Part shown: one piece after another, positions 42,829 to 55,358 of the stretch | Layout: each line of letters opens with the position of its first letter | Numbering within the stretch: the first letter of the stretch is position 1 | Assembly: GCA_037974965.1 (NCBI GenBank) | Contig: JBBPFI010000006.1 | Coordinates: forward strand, 1,550,001 to 1,614,000 | Direction of reading: 5' to 3' | From: Dacryopinax spathularia | Lineage: Eukaryota > Basidiomycota > Dacrymycetes > Dacrymycetales > Dacrymycetaceae | Length of the DNA stretch: 64,000 nt | The notes under the pieces: generated by a model | What the model was told of the DNA's origin: nothing | Databases searched by the model: none | The model's input: the letters and a program-made list of their open reading frames with translations, nothing else | Position numbers and translations under genes: made by a program

Positions 42829-44466
42829 ATGGCCCAACCAATCCCCGCAGAGAGTAGCGAGTCCGCTCCGCTGCTGGCCCAGCCGGAGACGGCGACCAGC
42901 GCGCCGGCAGCACGCAGCCGGTGGGTCCGCTATGTTGTCCCAATCGGCATCTCTATCGTCTTCCTCATCGCTGCAGTCCTGGTGTTCGTCCTACCTCGAC
43001 AATTCGCGCCGATCCTGAGTCGAGTGGGCGTGGTTGACACTCATATTGACCTGCCATGGCTGCTCCGGATGTACTACAAGAATGACCTGCGCGCGTTCAA
43101 CATGAGGGAGGCCATGCCCGGCCATGTGGATATCCCACGGTTGCGTGAGGGCCATGTCGGGTACGTCTGACTATTATTGATTAAACTGTTCGCAGTTCTG
43201 ACACTCCTGTTAGTGGCGTATTCTGGAGTGTATACGTCCCGTGCGCGGCGGATTTGGGCAAGGACGACGGCGCCGACTTCCTCACTCCTACCTATCGTGT
43301 CCGGTAAGCCCCTTGGACGTTCCAGCTGGGCTGCGTCCAACCTTTTCAACAGCGACACGCTCGAGCAAATCGACCTCACGAAGCTTCTCATCGATGAATA
43401 CTCAGATGTGCGCATGTACTCCATGATTGAGGCTGGCATTGGCTGACCGGGTTATAGGTGTTCGGTTATGCCACCAGCGCTTCTGAGATGCGCTCTGTTA
43501 TGGGCTCGGGCAAGATCGCGAGCCTCATAGGGGTGGAGGGGTAAGCTAGGCCTCCATCAGCGCTGCTTAAGACGTTACTGAAAAATCCATAGGGGTCACC
43601 AGCTTGAAAACTCCCTCGGCGTGCTGCGGATGTACTACGAACTCGGTGCTCGGTACATGACTCTGACCCACAGCTGCGTGAGTTTGCACTTCCTTCACCC
43701 TTCTTGGATCCGCGCTTACCTGATCTAAGAACAACGTCTTTGCTGATTCCGCCGGTATTGGTGCTACTCCCACCCCGCTGCACGGTGGCCTGAGGTACGT
43801 CAACGCGTATCGGCCCGTAACACGCTTTGCTCACATTTTCCCCAGCCCCTTCGGTATCGAGCTCATTCACGAGATGAACCGCCTCGGTATGATGGTCGAC
43901 ATCTCCCACGTCAGCGACGCAACCGCCATCCAAGCGTTCAACCACTCCCGTGCTCCTCTCCTCTTCTCCCACTCGAGCGCGCGGGCCGTGCACAACGTAC
44001 GCCGGAACGTCCCGGACAGCATTTTGGAGCTTATTGGCGAGGGACCGGGCAAGAAAGACGCTGTGGTTATGGTCAACTTCGCTCCGGATTTCGTGGCTCA
44101 GAAGGGAAAGGCGGACGTGAAGGCTGTGGCGGACCATGTTGTGCACATTGCCCATATTGCTGGGCCTCGGCAGTACGTCATTCTCTTCGACAATTCTTGA
44201 CTCATTTCTTACTCGAGTTCAGCGTTGGTATCGGAAGCGACTACGACGGCATCCCTGGCGTGCCCAAAGGGCTGGAGGACGTCTCGAAATACCCTGCGCT
44301 CTTCGACGAGCTCCGTTCGCGTGGATGGGACGACACGATGCTCGCTGGGCTTGCGCAATATAACCTCCTGCGTGTCTTCGAGGGTGTCGAACGCACTGCT
44401 TGGGAGATGAAGCGGGAAGGCGTCAAGCCCGTCATGGCTGTCTACCCGAAGAGGGACGATCTTTAA
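42829..44466 (+). CDS. Membrane dipeptidase (renal dipeptidase, family M19)
   Basis: Zinc dipeptidase of family M19, 426 residues, cleaving dipeptides (some relatives act on glutathione-derived or D-residue-containing dipeptides). A single N-terminal membrane segment ([20 protein letters not shown]) makes it a type II membrane protein with the catalytic part outside the cytosol or in the vacuole. Metal ligands appear in [10 protein letters not shown] (HxD), IGVEGGHQ (Glu), DISHVSD and FSHSSAR (His). SDYDGI near the C-terminus matches the family GSDFDG motif. Exons: 42829-43160, 43214-43303, 43354-43408, 43458-43540, 43593-43677, 43730-43794, 43846-44172, 44223-44466. All joins keep frame. Intact. 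A role in nutrient scavenging or glutathione-conjugate turnover is inferred, not shown. Confidence 0.93.
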
Positions 44467-44604
44467 ACCCTCGTCGTATGTAGAAAGCCCGGTAGATTTC
44501 ATTTCGGGGTTGATTGATTACGTTGAAACACCCTTTCCTAGCGATGGACTAGCTTTAGATTCCCTCCGTTTCCTCTCCCCCTCCTGTACAAGCTGGCCAT
44601 CCCT

Positions 44605-45299
44605 TCAGTTACGCTGGGAGTACAACACTTCGGTCCCATCTGGAATGTACATATAATGGGACGGACCCCTCCAGTTGCCCGCTGCGATCGCGCGCTCGGC
44701 GGCAGCGACCCTGCTCGACAAGGCTGTCCCGAGCATGTTGAACCCCGGGTCCTTCTCCTCATCCAACACGGGATCGTGGCCCTTGCTCCACATCTTGAGC
44801 ACCATGGCGATATACCTCGCTCCCTCGCTGGGCGTCTTCCCGAAGGCGATGTTGAACGTGTCGTTCCTTGCCGCTTCGAAGTCTGCGGGGCGGACAGCGC
44901 CCTGCGTAGGCAACAAGATCGTAACGAGCGTGCGAGCGTCGTCCCCGACATGTCGGCCTGGTACCTGTCTCCCGTCCTCGGGGCCAGGGTAGCGCCTAAC
45001 GCAAGGCTTCATCGTACCGGTCGAACGGTCGTATTCGAGATAGAGGCAAACATCGGGCGTGCCGGCAAGGACAAGACGCCACGAATTCACAGGCGTGCCA
45101 TTGAAGCTCAGCGCGTGCCGGAGGACGACAATATAGAGCGCTCCGTCGATCATCCTTCTCGATTCCTTCGAGTATCGAATGCCGGTGTGTACCGGGCGTC
45201 GATAGACGTCTTCCGCAGCTGATGGGACACCCGAGCAGTTGACTCGGGATGTTCATGCCTCAACCAGATCTGACACAACAGCTTATGTAGGTCTCGCAT
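44605..45299 (-). CDS. Unknown protein, about 212 residues
   Basis: No family recognised. A long exon (45218-44605) reads through AEDVYRRPVHTGIRYSKE, MIDGALYIVVLRHALSF, WRLVLAGTPDVCLYLEYD, GAVRPADFEAARNDTFNIAF, ARYIAMVLKMWSKGHDP and ends EVLYSQRN. It looks like a compact soluble domain with strands and helices. Open frame continues upstream of the first Met (45153) with sensible sequence, so a short first exon (45299-45275) is proposed across a 56-nt intron with GTCAGA donor and CATCAG acceptor. That start is uncertain; translation could begin at 45153. It converges with the dipeptidase gene 138 bp away. Confidence 0.6.
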
Positions 45300-48200
45300 T
45301 GGCGCCAGAAGACGGTCAAGACTTCGGGCCGTGAATAGCAGTCGCCTAGACCTGGATGGAACTGGAGGGATACGTGTCGTGGTCGCATCATGAGCAGACA
45401 ATACGGAAGCCTCAGCCGGAGAAACGGCTTATGCCACCATGGACGTACTGGAGTACGCGTAGCCGACGACGAGGAGGTGCTTCTGCAATACAGCGCGCGA
45501 TCTCGCAAGACCAGGTCGAAGTATCGCCAGTCCAGGAGAAAAGCGCGACAAGGCCACAGGACCAAGAACCCCTTCATTGGGGCGGCGCGCTTACACCGCT
45601 TATACCTGAAGTGGTGTCGCATTCAGGTCAATGGCAAAGACCATCCCGATACCTTTGTTTCCCTGCAGCCTGTGAAGGTCGGAGAGAGGGAAGGGGTTGA
45701 GGGAACAAAGGTGTTTAGCGTCGGCTGCCGAGGCGGGAACCGGCACCAGGGACCTGGAAGAGCAGATGTGAAGAGTTCGCTGGCTGATTGACCGTGGCCT
45801 CAATTGTGCAGGTTGAAGCTGGCCTCTAGTCATTGCTATCGACTGGCGGGTGGTACAGTGAAACGGGCGGGCGGAGCGCTTTTGTTTGGCTTTGAGAAGC
45901 GGTTTTGTGCCCCCCTCGCCCCGACGTCCAGTGCCGCCCAAGCTCAAGAAGAAAAGAGAAGAGAAGTTGCCACCGAGGCCTCAGGTCCGGGATCTGGGTT
46001 ATCTCCGCCGAGCGGCAGGGCAAATGCGAGGAAACGATGACGAGCCGAGATAAGTTGGTTAGGGTTGGACTGGCAGTCAGGAATATATTTTGGGTTTGGC
46101 TTCAGTGTCTGGCTTCACTGTTCAGTGTCGTTGCTCGTTGTCATTCATTCACATTGTCGAGCACAGTGGAGGATGGTTTTCTAATCGCCGAAAGAAGTCT
46201 GGAGAGAGCTGTGGATGGAATTCGGATGGATTGGTAAGGTGGCACGTACGGAGCGAACGCATCGAATACTCCCTGGCTGCAGGCGAGCAAGACCTCGGTT
46301 CCGAGACATGTGAGTAAGAGCAGCCGGCTGTTCGAGTGAGGGTCAGCAGGCGGTGTGTGGCGGCTGGACTGTCTAGAGGATACCGTTCGACCTGATCCTG
46401 AATGTATGAACTGAGCCATTGGCCCATTCCCAATCGGAAGGATGTTGATCAATTCTGGTGCTATATGAAAGGCGGGGTGCTGGGGGGAGGCGTCCTGGGC
46501 GATAAATGAGTATTTTACATCCAAGCCGATGGATGAGCGCCATATCACTCGACCTCTTCGATGATTGGCAATAACCACATACCGCACCCGAATCCAACAA
46601 GCAGACAAAGCTTTCATTCTCGGCCAACTACTCCATTACCCCACAACGCCAAACCCATCAAGCTTAACTTAGTATGCACGACCCTCCAAACGTCGCCTCC
46701 AGTCAATACGCGCCTCGCCGCCTCCGAGCTTCCTCATTATCCCCTCGCGGCTTCGTACGCTTCTACGAATAAGTCGTCCCCCTTCCCCTTTTCGCCTTCT
46801 TCCCCGTCGGCAAGTGCCTGACAGAAGAAAGGGGGGTGTCGGGTGCCTTTCCCCATAAGGTATCCTGCAACGAGGATCCACGAGGCCGGTCAGGAAGATT
46901 TGGGAAGCGGGCTGAGGGTTGTCGTTGGGCCCGGCGGTGGGTTGGGATGTTGGGAGATGATTGGGGAATTGGGAGGTGGGAGGTGGGAGGTGTGTCTTTC
47001 TTTGGCGCTGTGGCTTCTGAGGAGGAGGACGTTGTCGGAAGAAGGACGAAAATGCGCTCATTCTTGGAGGAGAGGCTGTTTTCAGCAAGTTAAAGCCTGC
47101 TGCCTAAACTAAAGTCAAACTTGAATCATCTAAGCCTGAGGGTAGGAGCCATCATCCTCCAGCGTCTCGCATTATGATCTCATGTGGCTCGCTCCCTCAA
47201 TTCATCATCATCAGTCATATTCATCAATGTCGATCAAAATCGTAATAAATAGAACGATCGACCCGAAACCAAAGGGTCCCTCCCTTCCTCGCAACTGAAT
47301 ACCAGATTCCCACTTTTTTTCGCTTCGTAACAGGCGCGCGCGGATGTCCATCAGACTCGATTCTGATCAGACCCAATGATGAAAAACCAGAAAAAAAAAC
47401 CCGGGAGTGTGGGGAAGCGTAGGAAGACTGCGTATGGAACGCTCCTGCAGAACGTCCGTCGTGGTGGAGGGCTTCTTTGCCCTGATCATGCGCTCGTGGG
47501 CTGGGAACGGCGACGAGAGACAGGCGTCTGTAACTTGGTGACAAGACACATGGTGGTGTGAGAGGGAATTTGTACCGTAAAGCGTACGTAACAATCCAGT
47601 GTAAGTAGATAACACAAGCAAACAGGAAAGACGGAGAAAGCAGGCCGGGGCCGTATTTTCTGCGCTTCTCTTCGTTCTTCTGGAGCGGAAGGTCAGGGCC
47701 GGCGGCGAGGACGGACTCGGCGTCCTGCGACGGCGACCGTATCCATCCCGTAAGTACTGCCCACGCAAATTCCCGTCTGAGGCTTCTTGTCGTCCTTCTC
47801 AGCGTCCTCGCTTCCCCGCCTTTCGTTTTGCACTTCCCTTCGTTCTCTGCTCGCCGTCGCCTCCCTGGCAAAGTGAGGAAGACCTGCACCGATACACGAG
47901 AAACCGGTGACGCCGGAAGAGGCCGACAGCGACGGTTGAGAGCAGGAACGCAAGGCGACCCTAACATTCCAGTCGTTCCTCCCATTCCAGGCGCGCATAC
48001 ACGGCGCCTCACACACGCTCTCACATAGGCACGCATACACGCTGCTTCCTGCACTTCTCTTTCTCTTTCTGTCCCTTTGGCTCTGGGGTGGACGACGACG
48101 AGCTCGCTGGTCGGTGTTGGCTTAGGCTGTTGGCGATATACCCTAGGGCGATATCCAACTGGGATCGGTTTTGAGCGGTGCGGCGATAGAGCGACATATT

Positions 48201-48314
48201 CAGCAACTCGCCAAGCCCACTCATAGCGACTAGCGATAGTCGTCAAACTCGTACTGCCCGTCGACATCCTCGCTGCCTCTTCCTCATCCTCCACCGCCAG
48301 TCGAAAACGGAGGG
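45300..48314. other. Three-kilobase stretch without a supported gene
   Basis: Several open frames occur, including one of 408 codons on the minus strand (47224-48450) that runs into the first exon of the RhoGAP gene, and shorter ones at 45390-45791 and 46669-47088. None shows recognisable domains, plausible splice-extended sequence or ordinary composition for a coding exon. Part must be the promoter and leader of the RhoGAP gene. A lineage-specific or noncoding gene cannot be ruled out. Confidence 0.45.
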
Positions 48315-51300
48315 ATGCTCGCCAATCCCCCCAGCACACCTCGTCAGCAACAGATCCCCGACGTCCGAATCGACCGTTCTTCCCCCTCGCCCTCCCCCAG
48401 CCCGTCAACTTCTCGCCCGACCTCTCCGCGGTCGCCATCGAGGGCTTCAATAGGGAGTACGAGGAGGGAAGGGCGCCGTGGATCAGGAGGAGGGGATGGT
48501 GGTGAGGATGGGGAAGAGGGGGATGGAGTCAAGTGGGGCGCGAATTTTTGGGTTACTATCGTTGATCCTCAGGTGCGTCCCTCCTCCCCTACACAGATAC
48601 AGGACCAAGTCTCTAACCGCTGCTCGCGCTCGCCTCGCTCTCCACGCAGACGCAAGTAACATACTACGCCAACCCCGCCACGGGCACGCTCTCCTGGTCC
48701 CCGCCCACAAACACCTACCTCCTCCCCCCTTCCCCAACGGGCGAATGGTGGGAACTGAAAGACGCCTCCCGCGGCGGCCTGCCCTACTTCTATCATACCC
48801 GGACGGGGGAGACGGTCTGGGAAAGGCCAACGGAGGGGTTTGTGATCCCTTTGGGACGATTGCAGGGGATGTTGCAGGAGACGGAGGCGGAGGGTGGGGG
48901 GAAGAGGTTGAGTTTTGTTGCTGAGGAGGAGTGGGAGGGGGAGGAGGGGGTGGGGCTGGTTGGTGATCAGGCGGAGGAGGGAGGCGGGATGGCAGGTGCG
49001 GGCGAGCCGGCGACCCCGTCGCAGCCAACGAGGATAGAAACCCGAAACTCCCCACCACCCTCCCCCTCTCCATCTCCAACCCGAACAACAAACCGGGCCC
49101 GCTCGCCCTCGCCATCCCTCTCTCAGCGCCAGCAACCTACAGGCATCCTGCGCACCTCCCCCTCCCGACCGTCTTCCCGCACCCGCCGGACCTCCGCCCA
49201 GACCAGCGAGTCCCGTAGACCCGCAACGGCCAGCGCTGCCAGCCCGACTTCTGCGACCTCACATTCTAGTGCTGCTGGAGAAGGTTGGGAAAGACCGGGG
49301 ATGGGCAGAGCGATGAGCGCTGATGCTGTCCCTCAGCAGCAGCATCAGCAGCCCGGTTATCCACGCTCTGTGCAAGCCCAGCAGCAGCAACAGCAGCAGC
49401 AACGCCAGGAAGTACAGGCCCGACCATCATTGCCGAATATCCAGAACCTTACGGCTGCGGCTGCTTCGATCGTCTCTTCCCCTACTTCGCCTCAGTCTGC
49501 TCCTGGGAACGGTTATGGGCATGGAAATGGGAATGCGACTGCTTATGGGGTCAGGTATGGGGGAGGGAACAAGAGTGCGCCCGTTTCCCCAGCTGAGAGG
49601 GGCGGTCAAGGATTCGCTGGCTATCCGAGCCAACCTGCCCAATTCGCTCCTACCCAGCAGCCCCCAAAAGCTCCGCCCAACAACTACCGTACAACAACAA
49701 CAAGCAGCAGCGGCACCCCCTCCACCCCCTCCTCACTCTCCATCCCCTCCATCCCAAGCATCCCATCAATCACTTCCTCCCGCTCCTTTCCTTCAGCCCC
49801 GTCAATCCCTCGTCAGCCTCCCTCCCCACTCTTCCCCGCCCGAGCACCCTCTAGCGCTCGCTCGAGCCAGATCAGCCTTACCTCTCTCCATTCCCTGCGC
49901 CCCGGAACCAGCGGCGGAGGGAACGGGGCAAAGCCTCCCAGCCCATTGCGTCCTCTTCCCGGAGTACCATTCGCTCGCTCTTCTAATGGACGACCCGGGA
50001 CGGCTGGCCCCGGCGCCGGAGCTGGCGTAGGTGGAGGGGGAGGGAAATCAGCAGGACTGAGCATGACCCTCGGCCCTGCACAAGGGCTCGGTCTACCGGG
50101 CGGGATAGCAGGAGCAAGAGGTGTAAGGCAGAGGAGCGCGACTCTCTCTGGGAGTAGTGTGAGGAGCTCGACGATTTCGGGGCCGGTTAATGGGTTTGCT
50201 GGGGAGTTTGGTGAACGTAAGTCTTGATTGTGTACTCGTGTGAGAGATTTGGAGAGAGCTGACTGTGGGCGGGCATATAGTGAAGGTGCCGTTGTCGCCG
50301 ATATCGCCTTTCTCCCTGAGGCCGATCCCGACTGCTCCGGTTCCTTTGCCTGTGTTGCCGTCTGCTGATGTGGCCAGTAAGCGGCTCTCCACTGGGTGCG
50401 TGTAGGCTGCTCTCTGAGTCGGAAATATGTGCTGATGCGATCGGGATAGTGACCACCCCACTCTCCCCCACACGCTGCAAGACGACATCAAACGCTTCGC
50501 GGCCTCCGAATACGCCCAAAAATTCTTCTCCCAACGTCGTCGCGGCTTCTGGTTCCTCAAGCGACGCAAAGTCCCCGTGGCCGAGCTCATGCGCTGGCAG
50601 CGCTCCCCGCTGGACGGCCCCCTCCTAGTGATGAACGGCAGCCTACACCGAGATGCAATAGCGGCATTCAAGGTCGTCCAGCGGATAATGGGCGACCGCG
50701 ACCCGCTCAAGCCCGTCGGGGTGCGCATGCCGAGTTTGCCAAGTGCTAGGTCGTTGGCCAGCTCGCCGAGTAGCTCTTTTAGCTCCACGTCGACGGCTTG
50801 GACTGCCGGTGCGGGAGGGATGGGGGACGGGACGAGTATCGTCGAGGAGGAGAGATGGTTGTTGCACGCTGGGATCTCGCATGTCGAGCTGCGGGACGAG
50901 ATCTATTGCCAGGTTATGAAGCAGCTTACTGATAACCCGAGCACGTAAGATCTCTTTCATTCCTACCTAAAGCTGAGAGACTGATTAGAGCACGGACAGG
51001 GAAAGCGTCTTTCGAGGCTGGCAACTCCTCTGCGTGTTGATCGTCACTTTCCCCCCGTCAAAATACTTCGAAGATCACCTCACTTCTTTCCTGCAGTCAA
51101 GTGCGCATAATACCGAGGGCAAGATAGACGTCATGGCCAAGTATTGTCTAAGGAGGAAAGAGATCATCATGTGGAAAGGTCCGCGAGGGAAAGCACCAAG
51201 CTTGGAGGAGATCGAGGCTGCTTCGGTGCGCTATTCCCTCTCTCTTCTCCATTCACTGTGCGTATGCTGATCATGTGGGCAACAGGACGCTGCCTTCCAT

Positions 51301-52000
51301 CCTTCTGTCTTTGGCGAGTCTCTTCCGCTGATCATGTCTCTCCAAGCCGCCGTCTATCCCCCGGATAAAGAGCCAGTGCCCATCATCCTCCCATTCCTTT
51401 CTTCTGGTATCCTCGCCCTTGGCGGGATGAAAGAAGAAGGCATCTTCCGCCTTCCAGGAGACACAGATGCAGTCGCTAGTCTCCGACTGCGGATCGAGCG
51501 AGGTCACTATCATCTCGAAGGCGTTGAAGACCCTCACGTCTGCGCAAGCCTGATGAAGAGCTGGCTGCGCGAACTCCGAGAACCGGTTATCCCAGAAGGA
51601 GAGGTGTACAACCTCGCTCTCCAAGCGGCAGCCTCCGATGACCCGCAGCGTGTACTCGACGTGGTGAGACATCATCTGCCCGAGCCGAACCGCCGGGTCT
51701 TGTTGCATGTCATCTCCTTCCTGCAGCTGTTCGTGGCTGAGGACGTAGTGGAGCACACTAAGATGACTGAGGAAGGTCTGGCGAGGGTGATGACGCCCAA
51801 CCTGATCCGAGGGAGGACGGGAGACCTGGACGTCGCCTTCCGCAATAATCAGTGCGTGCTATGTCGCCGTATCACCCCATTGTACTCGTGGCTAACGTGC
51901 GCGTTACAGCTTCGAAAACATCTTCGTGGGCATGCTCCTCCGGCACATGGACTGCTCAACGATCGACCCCGGCTACAAACCGATGCACGGCCGTGCCTAA
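48315..52000 (+). CDS. WW-WW-MyTH4-RhoGAP protein (ARHGAP39/Vilse layout)
   Basis: GTPase-activating protein for Rho/Rac/Cdc42, 1105 residues, exons 48315-48572, 48650-50216, 50281-50395, 50450-50944, 51000-51225, 51286-51851, 51910-52000. Two WW-like modules near residues 80-150 (WGANFWVTIVDPQTQVTYYA, then WWELKDASRGGLPYFYHTRTG with ETVWERP). A Ser/Pro/Gln-rich linker to about residue 630. A MyTH4 domain follows (SEYAQKFFSQRRRG, VAELMRWQRSPLDGPLL, ELRDEIYCQVMKQLTDNP, FRGWQLLCVLIVTFPPS). The RhoGAP domain (FGESLPLIMSLQAA, EEGIFRLPGDTDAV with the arginine finger, LMKSWLRELREPVIPE, LARVMTPNLIRG) ends near the C-terminus. The order matches animal ARHGAP39 (Vilse/CrossGAP), which links Slit-Robo signals to Rac. 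In the fungus a role in polarity and actin control is inferred. Start is the first in-frame ATG; upstream exons are possible. Confidence 0.93.
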
Positions 52001-52388
52001 CCCTCCTTCCCGCGTTTTCCCCCTTCCCCATACCAGCACACTCACCATCACCACCCACCTTTGATGCCTAGAAGAGCCCTATTGCCACATTTGTACACTC
52101 TTACGACCTTGGTTCGTCTCTTGCTTTCTTTCGTCTAGCTTTGTAACAGTATGCGTCTACCCTATTCCCCACCAGCCCTTCTACCCATTTCAAGTTTTAC
52201 CAGCCTCTATCTCAAGTTTACCAGCGCCTCAAAGTCATTCATCCCCCCTCTTGCACTTCCCATTCCCCAGCTTGTAGATACCGCTTGTCCCGACAATCGC
52301 CCACAGCGGGCGTTCGATGCGTAACACGAAAAATATCATTGACCGCCTTGCATCACATACATTCATGAGAGAGGACGTGAGATCAACT
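52001..52388. other. Intergenic between convergent genes
   Basis: About 390 bp holding the 3' ends of the RhoGAP and Mtf2-like genes. Nothing else is seen. Confidence 0.45.
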
Positions 52389-54995
52389 CTAAAACCGGGA
52401 CTGGTCTTTCTTCTCCCAATCGATCTCCCCATCCTTCTCCCAAGCATCCAAGCTCATATCAGCCTCGGACACCTGGCGGCCCTGCATCCTAGCGCCGCTC
52501 TCCGATTCCTCAGGCAAATCATACTCCCCAAGCTCGTCCCACCCCCCCACATCCCCCTGCTCGCCCTCCAAAAGCTCGGCACTGCCAGCCCGCTCGACCC
52601 AAGCTGGCTGCTGCCCCGTCTCACCCCCAGCAGCCCCAGGTGCCCGGAAAGAAGCGCCCTCCAACGCGCTCCTCTCGCGTTCTTTCCTTTCAGCCCAGTC
52701 GACCTTATGTCTCTCCTGGCCTCGCTGGCCGTACATATTTGAGTGGTGCGAGTCCTGTGCTTGGTACGAGTGCTCGCGCTGCTCAGAGTACTCGGAGTAC
52801 TTGGACTCGGACTGCTGAGACCCATTCTCCCAAAACCTCTCCATCCGATCTTCTCTCTCCTGCTGTCTTTCCTGCCACAGGTCGTCAAACCCGAGTCCTT
52901 CTCCCTCGGGGAGATCCTGCCCCTCCGCATGGACAGAGGAGCCGGTGAAAGAAGGGTCGGCATCGAGGTCGGCGAAGACGAACGGGTTGTGTGCCGCTTC
53001 ATCCGAGGCATCGGGCTGGGTGGCTGATGAGGCTGGCCCACGCCGATTCGGACGATCGGCTTGCTCCTGATTCCTCCTCCCTCCCCAGGCCTGGTCCATA
53101 TTCTGAAGGTCACCCCCACCCGCCGCAGCCCCAGCATCAGCGGCATCCGCATACCTCCACGCCTCGAACCTCCCCACGCCCTCACCACCAGCCCCACCAG
53201 CAGAGCGAGACGAGCCCGACCCAGACCCAGCAGGATACTTCGCCCACCTCCCCTTCTGCTTCCCGCCCATCCGGACCAGATTCCCTTCCCCTGCCGTCCC
53301 GACTCTCGCTTGCATAGAGTATGCTACCCGTCTCGGATGGCTCCTCGCTGGCCCGCCGGCTCTCACACCCCCAGCGCCCACCCTCTCAGCGGAAGCAGGG
53401 GAGGCGGGGGAAGAGGGGGAGGTGCCAGAGTTCTGAGCGACGAGCCACTCCATCCTCCCTACCATCCGTGCCGCCTCCGGGGACACGTTCCCGCCCACAT
53501 CTCTCCTCACCCCCTCGACTATAGCGCGCGTGTCCTTATCGCACGCCACCCCGTTCAGGGCCATCTCTTCCAGCCCGTCGAGCGTCGCGCGCAGGTTCCG
53601 GAAGCCTTCCCAGCGCGTACGGAGGAGCTCGTTGTATGCCGGGGTCGTGCATCCGAATGCGTACGATGTGACGCTCAGCCCGCGCGCGTAGGCGAATACG
53701 GCGAGGGCCAGGGCGGGGTCGTTGTATTTTACCCTTAGGGTGCGCATGAGCGTGGCGAGTAAGTGGGGGTACGCGCGCGGCGCGTGGGACTCGGAGGGGG
53801 AGGGGAATATCTCTTCCATTGCGTACTTGAGCAGCTCGAGGTCGGACGAGCAGAGGGACATCGCTTCGCTTTTCTTGTCGACTTCTTCGGCCGTTTGGGC
53901 GGAAAGGACCTGCTCGCCTCGGAGGCGACGGGTGCGGGATGTGAGGGAGCCGTAGAGCCGATCGAGGTCGGACGGGTTTTTGAGGATCGCGTGGCCTGCT
54001 TTTGCTGGTGTTGGGGGGGAGATGGTTAGGCCGGGAGGGGCGGTATACGCATATGAGTCTCTCTCTCCTTCTCCCGCTGCAGACCTAGGCGAGGGCGAGA
54101 AAAGGGTGCTCCCTCCATCCGGGCCTCCAGAGCCGGATAGACCGCTACTGCCAGTGGAGGAGGAGGAGCCCTTCCGAGCCTCCTGATCCTGCTTCATGGC
54201 CGTAAACAGCAACTCGAACATATCCTGAAAACTTGCTTTCTCGCGATTGGTAAGACTCTGCCTCTGCGCACGCCGGCGGGGTTGTTCCCAGCGGTGCATA
54301 CCGGGTAGGCGGGGCATACTGGGTAGGATGGTCGGAGCGGGGGAGGAGGAGATGAGCTCTGGCCAGTCTTTTAGCAGGGGGTGGTTTGCTAGCGGGCGGG
54401 AAGGGTCGGAGGAGGAGGAGGTGCCGGAGGTGCTCTCATCAGGGTAGGAGGAACGAGAGGAAGTGGAAAACCCGCGCCGGTTTGCTCGTAAGCCGGAGAA
54501 GAACCCAGTCGGTTGGGCAGTGAAGAACCCCGAGCCTTTGCTGATCCCTTCCCCTCTGCGAGCGGCGAATGCTGCTGCTGCTGTTGCTGGTGAGGAGCGA
54601 GTCCGAGAATGGGGGACGACGAGAGCCGCGGATGGAGAGTGGTTCGAGGGGGGAGGGACGGATGAGTCGATGAGGGTTGACCAGAGGCTTGTGGGTGCGG
54701 GGTTGACACGGGTTCTGCTTGTCGTCGATGAAGAGGAGGAGGAAGAGGAGGGGAGGGAGACGGCGACTGCCTGGTCGATCGAAGTGCTATGCTTTGATGT
54801 CGTACTGCTCGGTGGGGCCGAGGAGGTGCTCGCCGTCGGAGCTGATGCTGTGGATGACGGCCATGGGAATATAGGCGCCGCTGTAATTATTCGTCAGCTC
54901 TGTTGTCCTTTCCTCTTTCTGAATGACCGAAGCTCACAGATTGAGAACGACCTCGCCTGGCAGCCATGAGCTGTTCGCCTCGTACTGACTAACAT
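52389..54995 (-). CDS. Mtf2-like mitochondrial protein with long disordered tail
   Basis: Probable mitochondrial RNA/transcription factor of the Mtf2 (Nam1) group, 849 residues, two exons (54995-54938, 54880-52389). The short first exon supplies a classical presequence, MLVSTRRTAHGCQARSFSI, joining to SAPIFPWPSS; a further basic segment GLRANRRGFSTSSRSS follows. The core (about residues 315-490) carries the helical Mtf2 signature: DLDRLYGSLTSRTRRLRGEQ, LELLKYAMEEIFP, YPHLLATLMRTLRVKYNDPA, LALAVFAYARGLSVTSYAFG, TPAYNELLRTRWEGFRNL, LEEMALNGVACDKDTRAIVE. In yeast Nam1 couples mitochondrial transcription to RNA processing and translation. The last 350 residues are disordered, Gln/Glu/Arg-rich with repeated SEYSE/REHSY-like stretches, and end GEIDWEKKDQSRF. 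The tail is longer than the family core would need. Family call is from memory of the motif, so moderately sure. Confidence 0.75.
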
Positions 54996-55358
54996 CCTTC
55001 ACTCTCCTCTTCTTCTTCTTTCCTCTTTTTGTTGCTTATTCTTGATTTCGGATCGACGTTCAGCCCGAAGAGAGGAAGTTGAGGAGATGAGGAGTATAAG
55101 GATTGAAGTGGAGAACGATGTGTATGTATGGGCCTGTATGGCTGCCCTACAAGGCAAGGGAGAGAATGAGAGAAAGGCTTCGGACACAGCCACTAATACG
55201 GGAGCAATCAAAAGTCTGCCATCTCTGCTTTGAAAAAGCCGGCGCCGGGCAAACTACCGTTCATGACCAGTGCACGCTTTGTTCTAAATTGCAAATAAAT
55301 CTATTCATCTATGTCTACAACCCCAACCACCAAATCTAATCATCATGGGCTTTCCGTT
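54996..55358. other. Intergenic between Mtf2-like start and glycosyltransferase A end
   Basis: About 360 bp, tandem minus-strand genes. It should contain the Mtf2-like promoter, which is pyrimidine-rich on the coding strand, and the 3' end of glycosyltransferase A. No gene is seen. Confidence 0.45.

Noticed and set aside
36026-44466. Secondary-metabolite biosynthetic cluster
   Set aside because: Two P450s and a dipeptidase are present, but no terpene synthase, polyketide synthase or peptide synthetase is in the window, so the term is not justified.
46669-47088. Minus-strand 139-codon frame
   Set aside because: Arg/Pro/Gly-rich without recognisable domain or flanking exons; left as unassigned.
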